The notes: generated from the sequence alone by a model not told the origin. A DNA stretch of 64,000 nt from Nocardioides sp. S-1144 (GCF_005954645.2 NZ_CP040695.2:1488001-1552000), one strand, 5' to 3'; positions 1 to 9,081 are shown, counted from the stretch's first letter. Translations and numbers: made by a program.

Positions 1-1
1 C

Positions 2-208
2 GCGCCCTACTACATGCTGAACCCGCTCGCGAACGCCGTGATCCTGTTCCAGCGGGCGTTCTGGACCGGCAGCACGACGCAGGAGACGGTCATGCCCGAC
101 CACCTCGTCGAGCGGGGGCTGGTGATGGTCCTGGTCTCCGTGGTGGTGCTGGGCATCGGCCAGCTGGTGTTCAGCCGGCTCGAGAACAAGATCCCCGAGA
201 GGCTCTGA
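2..208 (+). CDS. Polysaccharide ABC transporter permease, C-terminal fragment
   Basis: Only the last 68 or so residues are in the window; the gene begins upstream. The visible tail starts with APYYMLNPLANAVILFQRAF and ends in a hydrophobic helix (VMVLVSVVVLGIGQLVF) followed by a short basic end. The LNP...ILFQRAF segment before a last transmembrane helix is typical of ABC-2 permeases of the Wzm/TagG type, which export lipid-linked polysaccharide or teichoic acid. The stop is one base from the start of the ATPase gene that follows, so the two form one operon and very likely one transporter. Substrate cannot be told from this fragment. Confidence 0.75.
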   Translation, partial: APYYMLNPLANAVILFQRAFWTGSTTQETVMPDHLVERGLVMVLVSVVVLGIGQLVFSRLENKIPERL

Positions 209-209
209 C

Positions 210-989
210 GTGGTCGACTCCATCCGCGTGGAGCACGCGACGAAGACCTTCACCAAGCGCTACCAGCGCACCCTCAAGCAGATCACCGTCGCCAAGCTGC
301 GCGGCAACCAGACCATCGCCGAGTTCAACGCCGTCGACGACGTGTCGTTCACCGTCGAGCAGGGCGAGTCGATCGGCCTGATGGGCCTCAACGGCTCCGG
401 CAAGAGCACGCTGCTGAAGATGATCAACGGCGTGATGCGACCCGACACCGGCTCGATCCTCACGCGCGGGCGGATCGCCGGGCTGATCGCGACCGGGGCG
501 GGGTTCCACCCGCAGCTCACCGGCCGCGACAACCTCGAGCTCAACGCCGCCATCCTCGGCATGACCGAGAAGGAGCTGGCCCGCAAGTTCGACGCGATCG
601 TCGACTTCGCCGGGCTCGAGGACAAGCTCGACACCCAGGTCGGCCACTACTCCTCGGGACAGAGCGCGCGGCTGGGCTTCTCGATCGCCATCCACGTCGA
701 CTCCGACATCTTCCTCGCCGACGAGGTCCTCGCGGTGGGGGACCGGCCGTTCAAGAAGAAGTGCCTGGCCCGGATGGGCGAGATCCGCGACAGCGGTCGC
801 ACCCTGTTCTACGTCTCGCACTCGGCCGGCTCGGTGCGCCGGATGTGCTCGCGCGTCCTGGTGCTCGAGGAGGGCCGGCTGGCCTACGACGGACCGGTCG
901 ACGCCGGCATCCGCTTCCTCGAGTACGACGACGACGTCACGCCCGAGAACGAGGAGGAGATGGACGAGGAGCTCGGCGCCGACATCTGA
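210..989 (+). CDS. Polysaccharide/teichoic acid export ABC transporter ATP-binding protein (Wzt/TagH-like)
   Basis: 259-residue cytoplasmic ATPase. Walker A is GLNGSGKST near residue 60, the signature is the YSSGQSARLGFS form near residue 147 (the SSG variant of LSGGQ usual in Wzt/TagH proteins), Walker B is IFLADEVLAVGD near residue 168, and the H-loop is YVSHS. There is no long C-terminal carbohydrate-binding domain as in some Wzt proteins, only a short acidic tail. Starts with GTG one base after the permease stop. With the permease it should export a lipid-linked cell-surface glycan; the nearby mannose-sugar genes and the accessory glycan locus fit that role, although the exact polymer is unknown. 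Confidence 0.88.
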   Translation: MVDSIRVEHATKTFTKRYQRTLKQITVAKLRGNQTIAEFNAVDDVSFTVEQGESIGLMGLNGSGKSTLLKMINGVMRPDTGSILTRGRIAGLIATGAGFHPQLTGRDNLELNAAILGMTEKELARKFDAIVDFAGLEDKLDTQVGHYSSGQSARLGFSIAIHVDSDIFLADEVLAVGDRPFKKKCLARMGEIRDSGRTLFYVSHSAGSVRRMCSRVLVLEEGRLAYDGPVDAGIRFLEYDDDVTPENEEEMDEELGADI

Positions 990-1044
990 GTCGGCCCGAC
1001 CCGCAGAGTTGACAAATCTCTGGTCCAGCGGCGTGTCGAGTGGA

Positions 1045-1062
1045 AATTACAGTCGTGTAGTT
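1045..1062. promoter_or_regulatory. Gapped palindrome AATTAC-N6-GTAGTT upstream of the amidase gene
   Basis: The half-sites AATTAC and GTAGTT (5 of 6 complementary) are separated by AGTCGT. The site lies 86 bases before the amidase start in an unusually AT-rich 160-base spacer. A closely similar element, AACTAC-N6-GTAGTT, lies 94 bases before the secreted EEP/PLD gene at 46586. A dimeric regulator binding site is inferred. Confidence 0.4.
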
Positions 1063-1148
1063 ACTCAGGTTCTCTTCCCAACTCCTGTGACTGATGTGAA
1101 AGTTGCGTCTCGTGTGACTCTTCCCCTCGCACTGGAGCTGCTGAAAAC

Positions 1149-3323
1149 ATGTCATCTGAGAACGTCACGACCACCCACCCCAAGCACCCGCGGTTCGTCA
1201 CCGCGTGCCAGCAGCTGCTGGTCCTCGGCGTCATCTGCGCCGTCCTGACGCCCGCCGCCCGGGTCATCTCGATCGAGCTGGGCCCGGCCCCCGACGGCGC
1301 CGGATCGACGCCGTCCGGCACGGCCGCGGCCACCCCCTCGCTCGAGTTCGCCGCCTACGCCGCGGCCCAGCAGGTCCCGACGCTGGTGCCCTCCGAGGTC
1401 GTCGACCCGACGGTGCGCGAGGTCCCGCTGACCGCGCCCCGCGGCGCCCGGATCGCTCCCGGCATGCTCGCCGCGCGGGCCACCCTGAAGCGCGGCGGTG
1501 CGACCGAGCTGGTCAGCACGCCGCAGAAGGTCACCGGCTACGGCGCGGTCGGCGTGACGTGGGAGCACGGCGCCGTCGTCCCCGACGACGAGATCGCCAT
1601 CCAGGTCCGCACCCGCGACGAGGCCGGCTGGTCGTCGTGGCTCGACATGGAGTACCACGACGACCACGGTCCCGACCCCGACAGCCGGGAGGCCAGGAAG
1701 GCCCGTCCCGGCACCGACGAGCTGCTCGTCGGCGAGGTCGACGACGTCCAGGTGAAGATCGTCAGCGACGCCGCCGCGCCGCCCGACGTGAAGCTCGCCG
1801 TCATCGACCCGGGCGTGGCCGAGGAGTCGGCCAAGGAGCTGCCGACGATCGAGACCGGTCCCAGCCAGGGCACCGGCGGTACCGGAACCGGCAGCGGCAC
1901 CGCGGCCCCCGCCAGCACGACCGGGGACGGCGCCATGGCGTCGTCGGCCGGCGACCTCGAGCTCGCCGCCGCGACCTACACCCCCCGGCCGGTCATCTAC
2001 TCCCGCGCCCAGTGGGGCGCCGACGAGCGGATGCGCGACGCGAGCTCGCTGCACTACTACGAGGTCCACGCGGGCTTCGTGCACCACACGGTGAACGCCA
2101 ACAACTACAAGGCCAAGGACGTCCCCGCGATCCTGCGGGGCATCTACGCCTACCACACCCAGTCGCGCGGCTGGAGCGACGTCGGCTACAACTACCTCGT
2201 CGACCGGTTCGGCCGCATCTGGGAGGGCCGCTACGGCGGCGTCGACCGCGCCGTCGTCGGGGCGCACACCCTGGGCTACAACGACGACTCGTTCTCGATG
2301 TCGGCGATCGGCAACTACGACGTCGCCCAGCCCTCGCAGGCCATGGTCCAGGCCTACGGCGTGCTGTTCGGCTGGAAGCTCTCGCTGCACGGGGTCAAGG
2401 CGTCCTCGACGAAGCAGTTCGTCACCTCGCGGAACTTCGCGGCCATCAACGGCCACCGCGACGCCGGCTCCACGGCCTGCCCGGGCCGGTACCTGTACGC
2501 GAAGCTGCCGCAGATCCGCTCCCTGGCCGCCCAGGCCCAGGCCGGGTTCTCCGGGCGGCAGCTGGAGTCGAACCTCGCCGGCTCCGACCAGCCCGACCTG
2601 GTGCTGCGCCGCAAGTCCGACGGGCGCGCGGTCGTCGTCCCCCTCGACAAGCGCGGCTCGTCGGTCGTCGCGGGCAAGCCGATCGCCACGGCGGTCAGCC
2701 TGGCCGGCTCGACCGCCTTCTTCAACGCCGGCGACTGGGACCGCGACGGCTTCTCCGACCTCATGGTCCGCGGCCGTGACGGGAAGCTCTACCTCGCCAG
2801 CGGCAACGGCAAGGGCGGCTTCCGCACGGGCGTGCCGATCGCCACCGGCTTCGCCGGGGTGCGGATGCTCTCGGCGCCCGGCGACGTCACCGGCGACGGC
2901 TGGCCGGACCTGATGGGCCAGCCCAAGAACGGCTCGATGCGGATCTACCCCGGCGCCGGCGGCAAGGGCGTGGGCGCCAGCTACGTGGCCTACAGCGCCG
3001 TCGCGGCGTACCGGCACATCCCGGTCGGCCTCTGGGGTGCCGACGGCGCCCCGGACAGCATCTTCCGCACCGGCAACAGCCTGAGGATCCTGCACGGCAA
3101 CGGCCCCGGCGGCCTGACCGGCTCGATCAAGACGATGAAGTTCGACATGAGCCCCTACGACATCGCCAGCGGGATCAGCGACGTCGACCTGGTCGGCCAC
3201 CCCGACCTGGTGGTGCGCAAGAAGGGCACCGGCGAGATGTACCTGGTGCGCGGCTACCGCAAGGGCTTCGGCGCGCCGACCCTGCTCGGCACCGGCTTCG
3301 AGCTCTACGACCGGATCGGGTGA
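1149..3323 (+). CDS. Secreted N-acetylmuramoyl-L-alanine amidase (PGRP type) with FG-GAP/VCBS repeats
   Basis: 724 residues. A hydrophobic segment at about residues 17-35 looks like a signal peptide or anchor. A linker rich in G, T, S and A precedes the amidase_2/PGRP domain at about residues 280-465. Zinc ligands can be read as His in FVHHT (about 310), His in NGHRD (about 433) and Cys in TACPG (about 441), and YNYLVD supplies the usual Tyr. The C-terminal third holds FG-GAP-like units (GDWDRDGFSDLMVRG, GDVTGDGWPDLM, DLVGHPDLVVR) that should form a beta-propeller binding wall glycan. It would cleave the amide bond between MurNAc and the stem peptide. It follows the glycan exporter in the same direction but has its own AT-rich spacer. 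Confidence 0.85.
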   Translation: MSSENVTTTHPKHPRFVTACQQLLVLGVICAVLTPAARVISIELGPAPDGAGSTPSGTAAATPSLEFAAYAAAQQVPTLVPSEVVDPTVREVPLTAPRGARIAPGMLAARATLKRGGATELVSTPQKVTGYGAVGVTWEHGAVVPDDEIAIQVRTRDEAGWSSWLDMEYHDDHGPDPDSREARKARPGTDELLVGEVDDVQVKIVSDAAAPPDVKLAVIDPGVAEESAKELPTIETGPSQGTGGTGTGSGTAAPASTTGDGAMASSAGDLELAAATYTPRPVIYSRAQWGADERMRDASSLHYYEVHAGFVHHTVNANNYKAKDVPAILRGIYAYHTQSRGWSDVGYNYLVDRFGRIWEGRYGGVDRAVVGAHTLGYNDDSFSMSAIGNYDVAQPSQAMVQAYGVLFGWKLSLHGVKASSTKQFVTSRNFAAINGHRDAGSTACPGRYLYAKLPQIRSLAAQAQAGFSGRQLESNLAGSDQPDLVLRRKSDGRAVVVPLDKRGSSVVAGKPIATAVSLAGSTAFFNAGDWDRDGFSDLMVRGRDGKLYLASGNGKGGFRTGVPIATGFAGVRMLSAPGDVTGDGWPDLMGQPKNGSMRIYPGAGGKGVGASYVAYSAVAAYRHIPVGLWGADGAPDSIFRTGNSLRILHGNGPGGLTGSIKTMKFDMSPYDIASGISDVDLVGHPDLVVRKKGTGEMYLVRGYRKGFGAPTLLGTGFELYDRIG

Positions 3324-3352
3324 GGCCCGAGACCCCCAAGGTGTCCGGTCGC

Positions 3353-4084
3353 TCAGGCAGGGAAGCGGGCGGTGGCGCGCTCGGCGACGTAGGTCGCCTC
3401 GAGACGCTCCCGTCCGGCCTGGACGACCAGGACGAGCGAGCCGCTGCGTGCCAGCGGCTCCGTGAAGGAGGCGACACCCGGTGGGGAAGCCGGGTTCGCC
3501 TCCGACAGGAGGCGGCCGCCGTCGGTGACGAGAGTCCCGGCGGCGGCTGCTTGCCACAGCCGGGCCTGCGTCACCGCGGTGCCCCCGAGGTCGTGGGCGA
3601 CGTCGTCACCGGTGGGCGGGTCCCACGCGGTGAAGGCGTCGGGCTGCGACCAGATCTCGGTGCCGACGTCGTGGACGCCGGGCGGGACGCCGCCGGCGAA
3701 GCGGACCCCCATCGGGAGCAGCGCGCAGGCCAGCACCACCCGGTCCTCGGCCTGGGGCGCCCACCGCTCGAGCGAGTCCGGCCCGCACACGACGGCGTCC
3801 GGGGCGTCGTCGTCGGTGACCACGAGCCCGGCGGTCCAGGCCGCGCCGAGGAAGACGGTGCCGAGCCAGTGCGGCGGCAGGTCGACCCGCAGCGTCGCGC
3901 CGCGCTCGAGGTCGAGCTCGTCGACCAGCAGGGAGGCGGCCTTGGCCACCCAGTTCGCGTACGTCGTCACCGAGAGCTCGACGCGCTCCCCGGTGCCCTC
4001 GTCGTAGAACGTGACGAGCGGACGCCCGGCGTCGTGGCGCAGCTGGGCGGTCAGGACGGCGGCGAAGGTCGTGGCAGGAGGCAC
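3353..4084 (-). CDS. TIGR03089 family protein
   Basis: 243 residues, cytoplasmic, no membrane segment. It reads as the actinobacterial TIGR03089 family, which resembles a shortened N-terminal half of AMP-binding (acyl-CoA synthetase-like) enzymes: it opens with TFAAVLTAQLRHDAGRPLVTFYD and has YANWVAKAASLLVDELDL and DLPPHWLGTVFLGAAWTAG. The adenylation core motifs and C-terminal lid of true synthetases are absent, so catalysis is doubtful. It is divergent from the mannose-1-phosphate guanylyltransferase gene with only 44 bases between starts. A GAGACT box six bases before the GTG start suggests a leaderless message. Function unknown. Confidence 0.8.
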   Translation of the reverse strand: MPPATTFAAVLTAQLRHDAGRPLVTFYDEGTGERVELSVTTYANWVAKAASLLVDELDLERGATLRVDLPPHWLGTVFLGAAWTAGLVVTDDDAPDAVVCGPDSLERWAPQAEDRVVLACALLPMGVRFAGGVPPGVHDVGTEIWSQPDAFTAWDPPTGDDVAHDLGGTAVTQARLWQAAAAGTLVTDGGRLLSEANPASPPGVASFTEPLARSGSLVLVVQAGRERLEATYVAERATARFPA

Positions 4085-4115
4085 TCCTGCAGTCTCGCGC
4101 AGTCCGGTGACTGGC

Positions 4116-4121
4116 TAGTCT
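4116..4121 (+). promoter_or_regulatory. -10 box TAGTCT for the guanylyltransferase gene
   Basis: TAGTCT ends seven bases before the ATG at 4129, so transcription should begin at or next to the start codon (leaderless). No Shine-Dalgarno sequence is present in the gap. Confidence 0.55.
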
Positions 4122-4128
4122 CCGCCCC

Positions 4129-5223
4129 ATGACGACGCCCGGGCCCGCCCTCGACCGATTCTGGGCCGTCGTGCCGGCCGGGGGAGCCGGCACCCGGCTC
4201 TGGCCGCTCTCGCGCTCGTCGGCGCCGAAGTTCCTGCGCGACCTCACCGGCAGCGGACGCTCGTTGCTCCAGGAGACCCACGCCCGCCTCGCGCCGCTCG
4301 TGGAGGACCGCTTCCTCGTCGTCACCGGCCGCGCGCACCGCGACGCCGTCGTCGAGCAGCTGCCCGGCCTCCCCGACGGCGCCGTCGTGGCGGAGCCGTC
4401 GGCGCGCGACTCGATGGCCGCCGTCGGCCTGGCCGCCGCCCTCCTCGAGCGGCGCGACCCGGACGCCGTCCTGGGCTCCTTCGCCGCCGACCACGTCATC
4501 GGCGAGCCGGAGGCCTTCGCGACGGCCGTGCGGGTCGCCGTCCGCGCCGCCGAGGACGGGTGGCTGGTCACCCTCGGGATCGAGCCGACCTCGGCCTCCA
4601 CCGCGTTCGGCTACATCCACCTCGGGGAGCCGCTCGCCGGGCACCCCGGCGCCGCGCACGTCGCGGCGTTCGTGGAGAAGCCGTCGGCCGACGTCGCCGA
4701 GCGGTACCTGGCGACGGGGGAGTTCCGGTGGAACGCCGGCATGTTCGTCGTCCGGCCCACGGTGCTGCTCGACCTGCTCGCCGCCGGTGACCCCGGGTTC
4801 GCCGCCGCGCTGCGCGCGATCGCGGCCGACCCCGACACCCTCGACGACGTCTGGCCGATGCTGCCGCGGATCGCGCTCGACCACGCCGTCGCGGAGCCGG
4901 CCGCCGCGGCCGGCCGGGTCGCGGTGGTGCCGGCCGCCCTCGGGTGGGACGACGTCGGCGACTTCGACTCCCTCACCGGCCTGCTCGGCGACCCCGACCG
5001 CGCGCGGCTCTCCGTGCTGGGCGACGACGCCCTCGTCGTGGGTCGCGACGCGACCGGGCTCGTCGTCCCGGCATCGGGTCGGGTGGTCGCCGTCGTCGGT
5101 CTGGACGACGTCGTCGTCGTCGACACCCCCGACGCCCTCCTGGTCACGACCCGCGAGCGCGCCCAGGACGTCAAGGCCGTCGTCGCAACCCTGCGCGACC
5201 TCGGCCGCGACGACCTCCTCTAA
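4129..5223 (+). CDS. manC: Mannose-1-phosphate guanylyltransferase
   Basis: 364-residue nucleotidyltransferase that makes GDP-mannose from GTP and mannose-1-phosphate, feeding mannosylated lipids and glycans. The signature GGAGTRLWPLSRSSAPKF is at about residues 17-34; FAADHVI supplies the metal-binding aspartate, and the sugar-binding FVEKPSADVAERYL and WNAGMFV segments follow. The C-terminal stretch is a short GVVVVD-like beta-helix, without the phosphomannose isomerase domain found in bifunctional enzymes. Works with the phosphomannomutase at 14463. Mycobacterial papers call this gene manB, so symbol use varies. The start is fixed by the leaderless-type TAGTCT box. Confidence 0.9.
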   Translation: MTTPGPALDRFWAVVPAGGAGTRLWPLSRSSAPKFLRDLTGSGRSLLQETHARLAPLVEDRFLVVTGRAHRDAVVEQLPGLPDGAVVAEPSARDSMAAVGLAAALLERRDPDAVLGSFAADHVIGEPEAFATAVRVAVRAAEDGWLVTLGIEPTSASTAFGYIHLGEPLAGHPGAAHVAAFVEKPSADVAERYLATGEFRWNAGMFVVRPTVLLDLLAAGDPGFAAALRAIAADPDTLDDVWPMLPRIALDHAVAEPAAAAGRVAVVPAALGWDDVGDFDSLTGLLGDPDRARLSVLGDDALVVGRDATGLVVPASGRVVAVVGLDDVVVVDTPDALLVTTRERAQDVKAVVATLRDLGRDDLL

Positions 5224-5232
5224 CCCTGTACG

Positions 5233-5432
5233 CGGAGGCTGAGCAAGCGAGCGCCAGCGAGCGCCGACGAAGCCGGGCACCGCTCCCGGAGGCTGAGCAA
5301 GCGAGCCCTGGCGAGCGCCGACGAAGCCTCGTCACTGTCGGAGGCTGAGCAAGCGAGCCCTGGCGAGCGCCGACGAAGCCTCGTCACTGTCGGAGGCTGA
5401 GCAAGCGAGCCCTGGCGAGCGCCGACGAAGCC
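5233..5432 (+). repeat. Family A intergenic repeats, four direct copies
   Basis: Four 42-base copies begin at 5233, 5287, 5339 and 5391 and end at 5274, 5328, 5380 and 5432. All begin CGGAGGCTGAGCAAGCGAG and end GAGCGCCGACGAAGCC; copies 2-4 read CCTGGC where copy 1 reads CGCCAGC. Copies 2, 3 and 4 are exactly 52 bases apart, with a 10-base TCGTCACTGT spacer in two of the gaps. No gene lies here. The element has internal near-repeats (GAGCG...GAGCG) but no coding potential I trust. Confidence 0.9.
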
Positions 5433-5466
5433 CGGCACCGCTCCGCGGGAGGTAAGCGCCGGGACG

Positions 5467-5733
5467 CTGGCCGATGACGACCTGCGGCTTCGTCGGCGCT
5501 CGCTGGCGCTCGCTTGCTCAGCCTCCGGAACGCGGACTGCGGGCGTGGCTTCGTTGGCGCTCGCCGGGAGGCGTTGGCCGATGACGACCTGCGGCTTCGT
5601 CGGCGCTCGCTGGCGCTCGCTTGCTCAGCCTCCGGAACGCGGACTGCGGGCGTGGCTTCGTCGGCGCTCGCTGGCGCTCGCTTGCTCAGCCTCCGGAGCG
5701 TGGACTCCAGGCGCGGCTTCGTCGGCGGGCGGG
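5467..5733 (-). repeat. Family A repeats, inverted copies plus an 88-base duplication
   Basis: Reverse-complement copies of the same 42-base element lie at 5486-5527, 5593-5634 and 5654-5695, with partial copies near 5547 and 5714. The first two sit inside a longer direct duplication, about 5467-5554 and 5574-5661, offset by 107 bases. Together with the direct copies this fills the whole 510-base gap between the guanylyltransferase and DUF3105 genes and gives a large potential stem between the two halves. Confidence 0.88.
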
Positions 5734-6486
5734 CTAGATGATGGTGGCCTCGGGGGCGTCGGTGTAGGGGTAGGTGTCCATGAAGGTCTCGAGGGCCTCG
5801 CCGCTGACGTCGCCGCAGTACTGCCAGACGCCGGTGGACTCCTCCGTGGTGCCCTTCCAGTGCGTGAATGCGACGTGCTGGCCGTCGGGGAACTTCGCGC
5901 CGTCCTCGTCGGAGTCGAGCCACGGGGCCGCGATGAACTTGTTGCGGTAGTTCTTCGCGTCGCCGCTTTCCTTGAACTTGTTGGCGATCGCGCGGATCTG
6001 GCCGAGCTGCGTGGCGTCGTCGGCGATCGTCTCGTCGTACCAGAGGATCGTGTAGCCGTGCTCGAGGTTGTGCACGAGCTGCTCGAGCTCGGGCCGGTCG
6101 TCGGCGTCGTAGAACTTGTCCTCGAACGGCGCCGGGGCGCCGATGGCGTTCCAGTGGGCGCCGTAGGCCGGCGGCGCGGCGTCGTAGGTGACCTGCTGCG
6201 GCTCGTCGACGTGGTTGCCGACGTCGCTGCCGGCCTTCTCGACGACGTCCTGGCAGGTCGAGGCGGCCGCGCCGATCTGGTTGAGGGCGTCGTCCTCGTA
6301 CTTGGACTCCTCGAAGGCACCGCGGGCCATCGGGTAGGTCGCGACGCCGATGATGGCGACGGCGATGGCGATCGCGACGAGCACGATCGCGTTGCCGCGC
6401 TTCTTCTCGGAGGTCCGCTGCTTCTTGAGGGTCTCCTCGATCAGCTTCTGGCGCTCGGTCTTCTGGGACTTGGACGACTTGGCCAC
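5734..6486 (-). CDS. DUF3105 domain membrane-anchored protein
   Basis: 250 residues. A lysine/glutamate-rich cytoplasmic N-terminus (KSSKSQKTERQKLIEETLKK) is followed by one transmembrane helix at about residues 32-52 (AIVLVAIAIAVAIIGVAT), and the rest lies outside. The outer domain has the DUF3105 marks PPAYGAHWNAIG and LVHNLEHGYTILWYDE. Family function is not established. Start chosen at GTG 6486, which has GAGGTAAG a few bases upstream; longer upstream reading frames are arginine- and proline-rich shadow sequence. It lies 43 bases after fbiB on the same strand and may share its transcript. Confidence 0.85.
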   Translation of the reverse strand: MAKSSKSQKTERQKLIEETLKKQRTSEKKRGNAIVLVAIAIAVAIIGVATYPMARGAFEESKYEDDALNQIGAAASTCQDVVEKAGSDVGNHVDEPQQVTYDAAPPAYGAHWNAIGAPAPFEDKFYDADDRPELEQLVHNLEHGYTILWYDETIADDATQLGQIRAIANKFKESGDAKNYRNKFIAAPWLDSDEDGAKFPDGQHVAFTHWKGTTEESTGVWQYCGDVSGEALETFMDTYPYTDAPEATII

Positions 6487-6529
6487 GGGTCGGCTTACCT
6501 CATTCAACGGGTCGGGAGTCGCGCAGAGT

Positions 6530-7567
6530 CTACGGAGTGCCCCTGCGGATGTGTCGAGCGGCACCGTCCCCGGCGTCGTCGCCCCCTCCGGGAGCCAGGT
6601 GCCAGCCGAAGGCGAAGGCCACCACGGCGGCCAGCGGAGCGGCCGCGGGCGGGACCGTGAGGGTGTCGTCGTCGACGTGCGCGGCGCTGACCCCGAGCGC
6701 GTCGAGGAGCGCGCCGGCGAGCTCGACGGCGGGCGCGGGGCGGCCGAACGGCGTCCGGTCGGCCGGGTCGCCGCGCGCGCGGACCACCGCCTCGCGGGCG
6801 CCGAGGCGACGAACATGTCGGCGTCCTCGGCCCGCACGAGGGCGCGCGCGCCGGGCCCGGCGTCGCCGTCGGGGAGCCACCAGGTCGGCCCGCCCGCGGA
6901 CGACGGCGAAGGGCCGGCCGCCGAGCTTGCCCTGGGCCAGCTCGGCGAGCCCGGCGATCTCGTCGGCCACCGCGGGGGCGGTGACGGCGAGCTCGTTGCC
7001 GTGCGCGTCGACGCGCCCGGCGAAGTCCTCGGCCACCAGGACGCCGGCCGCCCCGACCGCGATGTCGGTCTGGCCCTCGCGCCAGGCCCGCCCGGCGGTG
7101 TCGGTGACGACGACGCCGAGGGTGCGCCCGGTGCGTGCACGGAGCGCGGCGCGGAGCCGGCGGGCCGAGGCGTCGGGGTCGACCGGGAGCAGCACGGCCC
7201 GGCCGCGCTCGACGTTGGAGCCGTCGATGCCGGCGGCGGCCAGGGTCAGGCCGTGGTGGGTGCGCGCGATGGTGGTCGGCCCGCGGCGGGCCACGACGCG
7301 GGCGGTCTCGGCGGCGAGGTGCTCCTCGCGCGTGCCGTCGACGACCCGGCCCTCGGACTTGCTGACCGCCTTGCTCGTCACCACGACGACGTCGCCGTCG
7401 AGGAGCCCGCCGGCCGGCCCGGTGCCGAGGACGGCCAGGAGGAGCGTGGCGAGGTCGTCGCCGGCCCGGACCTCGGGGACGCCGTCGGGGGCGAACGCGG
7501 TGACGCTGCCCCCCGCGCTGCCCCCCACGCTGGCCCCCACGTCGGCCCCCGGGCCCGTCCCGGTCAC
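6530..7567 (-). CDS. fbiB: Coenzyme F420-0:L-glutamate ligase (FbiB/CofE type), internally frame-disrupted
   Basis: Adds glutamate to F420-0 in coenzyme F420 synthesis. The CofE domain is clear: [56 protein letters not shown] at 7567 overlaps the fbiA stop by four bases. Between about 6877 and 6811 this frame turns arginine-rich while the next frame reads [20 protein letters not shown], which matches mycobacterial FbiB; the first frame resumes at LGAREAV. One extra base near 6877 and a second change near 6811 (two extra bases or one missing) restore frame. The protein is about 345 residues and lacks the C-terminal nitroreductase domain of the 448-residue mycobacterial enzyme. Confidence 0.85.
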   Translation of the reverse strand: MTGTGPGADVGASVGGSAGGSVTAFAPDGVPEVRAGDDLATLLLAVLGTGPAGGLLDGDVVVVTSKAVSKSEGRVVDGTREEHLAAETARVVARRGPTTIARTHHGLTLAAAGIDGSNVERGRAVLLPVDPDASARRLRAALRARTGRTLGVVVTDTAGRAWREGQTDIAVGAAGVLVAEDFAGRVDAHGNELAVTAPAVADEIAGLAELAQGKLGGRPFAVVRGRADLVAPRRRRRARRARPRAGRGRRHVRRLGAREAVVRARGDPADRTPFGRPAPAVELAGALLDALGVSAAHVDDDTLTVPPAAAPLAAVVAFAFGWHLAPGGGDDAGDGAARHIRRGTP

Positions 7568-8565
7568 CGGACCAGCTCGACGGCGGCCGCCGCCATCGCG
7601 GCCGTGGCGTCGAGGTCGGTCATCATCAGCGGGACGGCGGCGCAGGCCAGCCCGGCCGCCCGGACCGCGGCGACCTGGTCGGCGTCCTGCTCGTCGACGA
7701 GCCAGCCGTCGAGCACGCCGCCGGCGTCCCCGGCGCGGGAGCCGTAGTGCAGCCCGACGGCGCCGGCGGAGACCTCCACGCCGATCGAGGTGAGCATCTG
7801 GTGGGCCATGCCGCGCACGTGGGTGCCGCCGACGATGGGGGAGAGGCCGACGACCGGGGCCTCGGTGGCGCGCAGGGCGTCGCGGACGCCGGGCACCCCG
7901 AGGATCGTGCCGACCGAGACGACCGGGTTCGACGGCGGCAGCAGCACCAGGTCGGCGCCGGTGACCGCGTCGAGGACGCCGGGCGCCGGCGTGCTCTCCT
8001 CGAGCCCGACGACGACGACCGTCTCGGCGGGCACCGCGGCGCGCAGCCGCACCCAGTACTCCTGGAAGTGCACGACCCGGCGGCCGCTGGGGGCGCTCGG
8101 GTCGGCGATCGCGACGTGGGTCTCCACCCGGTCGTCGGTCATCGGCAGCAGCCGGACGCCGGGACGCCAGCGGTTGCAGAGCGCGCCGGTGACCGCCGAG
8201 AGCGGGTAGCCGGCGTCCAGCATCTGGGTGCGCACGAGGTGGGTGGCGATGTCGCGGTCGCCGAGGCCGAACCAGGTCGGCTCGACGCCGTAGGCGGCCA
8301 GCTCGTCCTTGACGCTCCACGACTCGTCGCGCCGGCCCCAGCCGCGCTCCTGGTCGATGCCGTCGCCGAGGGTGTACATGACGGTGTCGAGGTCGGGACA
8401 GATCTTGAGCCCGTGCATCCACAGGTCGTCGGCGGTGTTGGCGACGACGGTGATCTCGGCGTCCGCGGCGACGCCCGGCAGGGTGCCGGCCGCGACGGCG
8501 TGCCGCAGTCCCTGCAGGAACCGGGCGCCGCCCATGCCGCCGGAGAGCACCGTGATGTTCTTCAT
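7564..8565 (-). CDS. fbiA: 2-phospho-L-lactate transferase (FbiA/CofD)
   Basis: 333 residues, the usual length. It transfers the phospholactyl-type (in Actinobacteria, phosphoenolpyruvyl) group to the deazaflavin Fo to make (dehydro-)F420-0. The N-terminus [20 protein letters not shown] is the CofD nucleotide-binding loop; [25 protein letters not shown] and [17 protein letters not shown] are strongly conserved family blocks, and [18 protein letters not shown] lies in the second half. It starts the fbiA-fbiB pair (GTGA overlap) and is divergent from whiB. CAGAGT seven bases before ATG fits a leaderless start. Confidence 0.93.
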   Translation of the reverse strand: MKNITVLSGGMGGARFLQGLRHAVAAGTLPGVAADAEITVVANTADDLWMHGLKICPDLDTVMYTLGDGIDQERGWGRRDESWSVKDELAAYGVEPTWFGLGDRDIATHLVRTQMLDAGYPLSAVTGALCNRWRPGVRLLPMTDDRVETHVAIADPSAPSGRRVVHFQEYWVRLRAAVPAETVVVVGLEESTPAPGVLDAVTGADLVLLPPSNPVVSVGTILGVPGVRDALRATEAPVVGLSPIVGGTHVRGMAHQMLTSIGVEVSAGAVGLHYGSRAGDAGGVLDGWLVDEQDADQVAAVRAAGLACAAVPLMMTDLDATAAMAAAAVELVR

Positions 8566-8657
8566 GGCCCCTACTCTGCCGCCCCCCGCCGCCGCGCCGG
8601 ACCCACGGGTCCGGACCAGACCGGACCCCGGCACCGCCGGCGATACCAGACATCCGC

Positions 8658-8686
8658 TTGACTTCCCTGCACGACAGGCATGTAAT
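8658..8686 (+). promoter_or_regulatory. Sigma-70-type promoter for whiB
   Basis: TTGACT at 8658-8663 and TGTAAT at 8681-8686 are separated by 17 bases, close to the housekeeping consensus. It would give a leader of about 120 bases before the whiB ATG at 8813. It is the best two-box promoter I found in the window. Confidence 0.6.
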
Positions 8687-8812
8687 TCCAACATTGTTGT
8701 TCCGGGATCTCCCACCAGCTGGACGGGTCACCCGGCACGGCGTGGCACCAGATCGTTGGTGGCGACATCGCACGGGTCGAAGTGTGAAGAAGCGGGTCGA
8801 GAGGTGGGAACC

Positions 8813-9069
8813 ATGAGGGAGCTCTTTCTCCTGGCTCCGGACACGGACGAGGCGGGATGGCAGGAGCGCGCGCTGTGCGCTCAGACCGATCCCGAGGCGT
8901 TCTTCCCGGAGAAGGGTGGGTCGACGCGCGAGGCCAAGAAGGTGTGCCTCACGTGCGAGGTGCGCAACGACTGCCTCGAGTCGGCGCTGATGAACGACGA
9001 GCGGTTCGGGATCTGGGGCGGGCTCTCCGAGCGCGGGAGCGGCGCAAGCTCAAGAAGCGCGTGGTCTGA
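8813..9069 (+). CDS. whiB2: WhiB-family iron-sulfur transcription factor, 3' end frameshifted
   Basis: Small [4Fe-4S] redox-responsive regulator. Four cysteines are placed as the family requires: one in [20 protein letters not shown], then [10 protein letters not shown]. The GIWGGLSER turn follows. Family members end in [10 protein letters not shown]; here two extra G bases at about 9035-9036 push the reading frame off this basic tail, while the next frame reads [10 protein letters not shown] and stops at 9069. As written, the frame runs on with unrelated residues to 9178. Position beside fbiA and the mannose genes matches whiB2 in mycobacteria and whiB in Streptomyces. ATG is preceded by GAGGTGGGA. 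Confidence 0.85.
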
Positions 9070-9081
9070 CGCAGCACCACC

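Noticed and set aside
1009..1037. TTGACA at 1009 as the amidase promoter
   Set aside because: The hexamer 17 bases downstream is CGTGTC, not a -10 box; the true promoter is probably closer to the palindrome at 1045.
5233..5432. CRISPR-like array of 42-base repeats
   Set aside because: Spacers are only 10-12 bases, two of them identical, copies occur in both orientations and elsewhere, and no cas gene is present.
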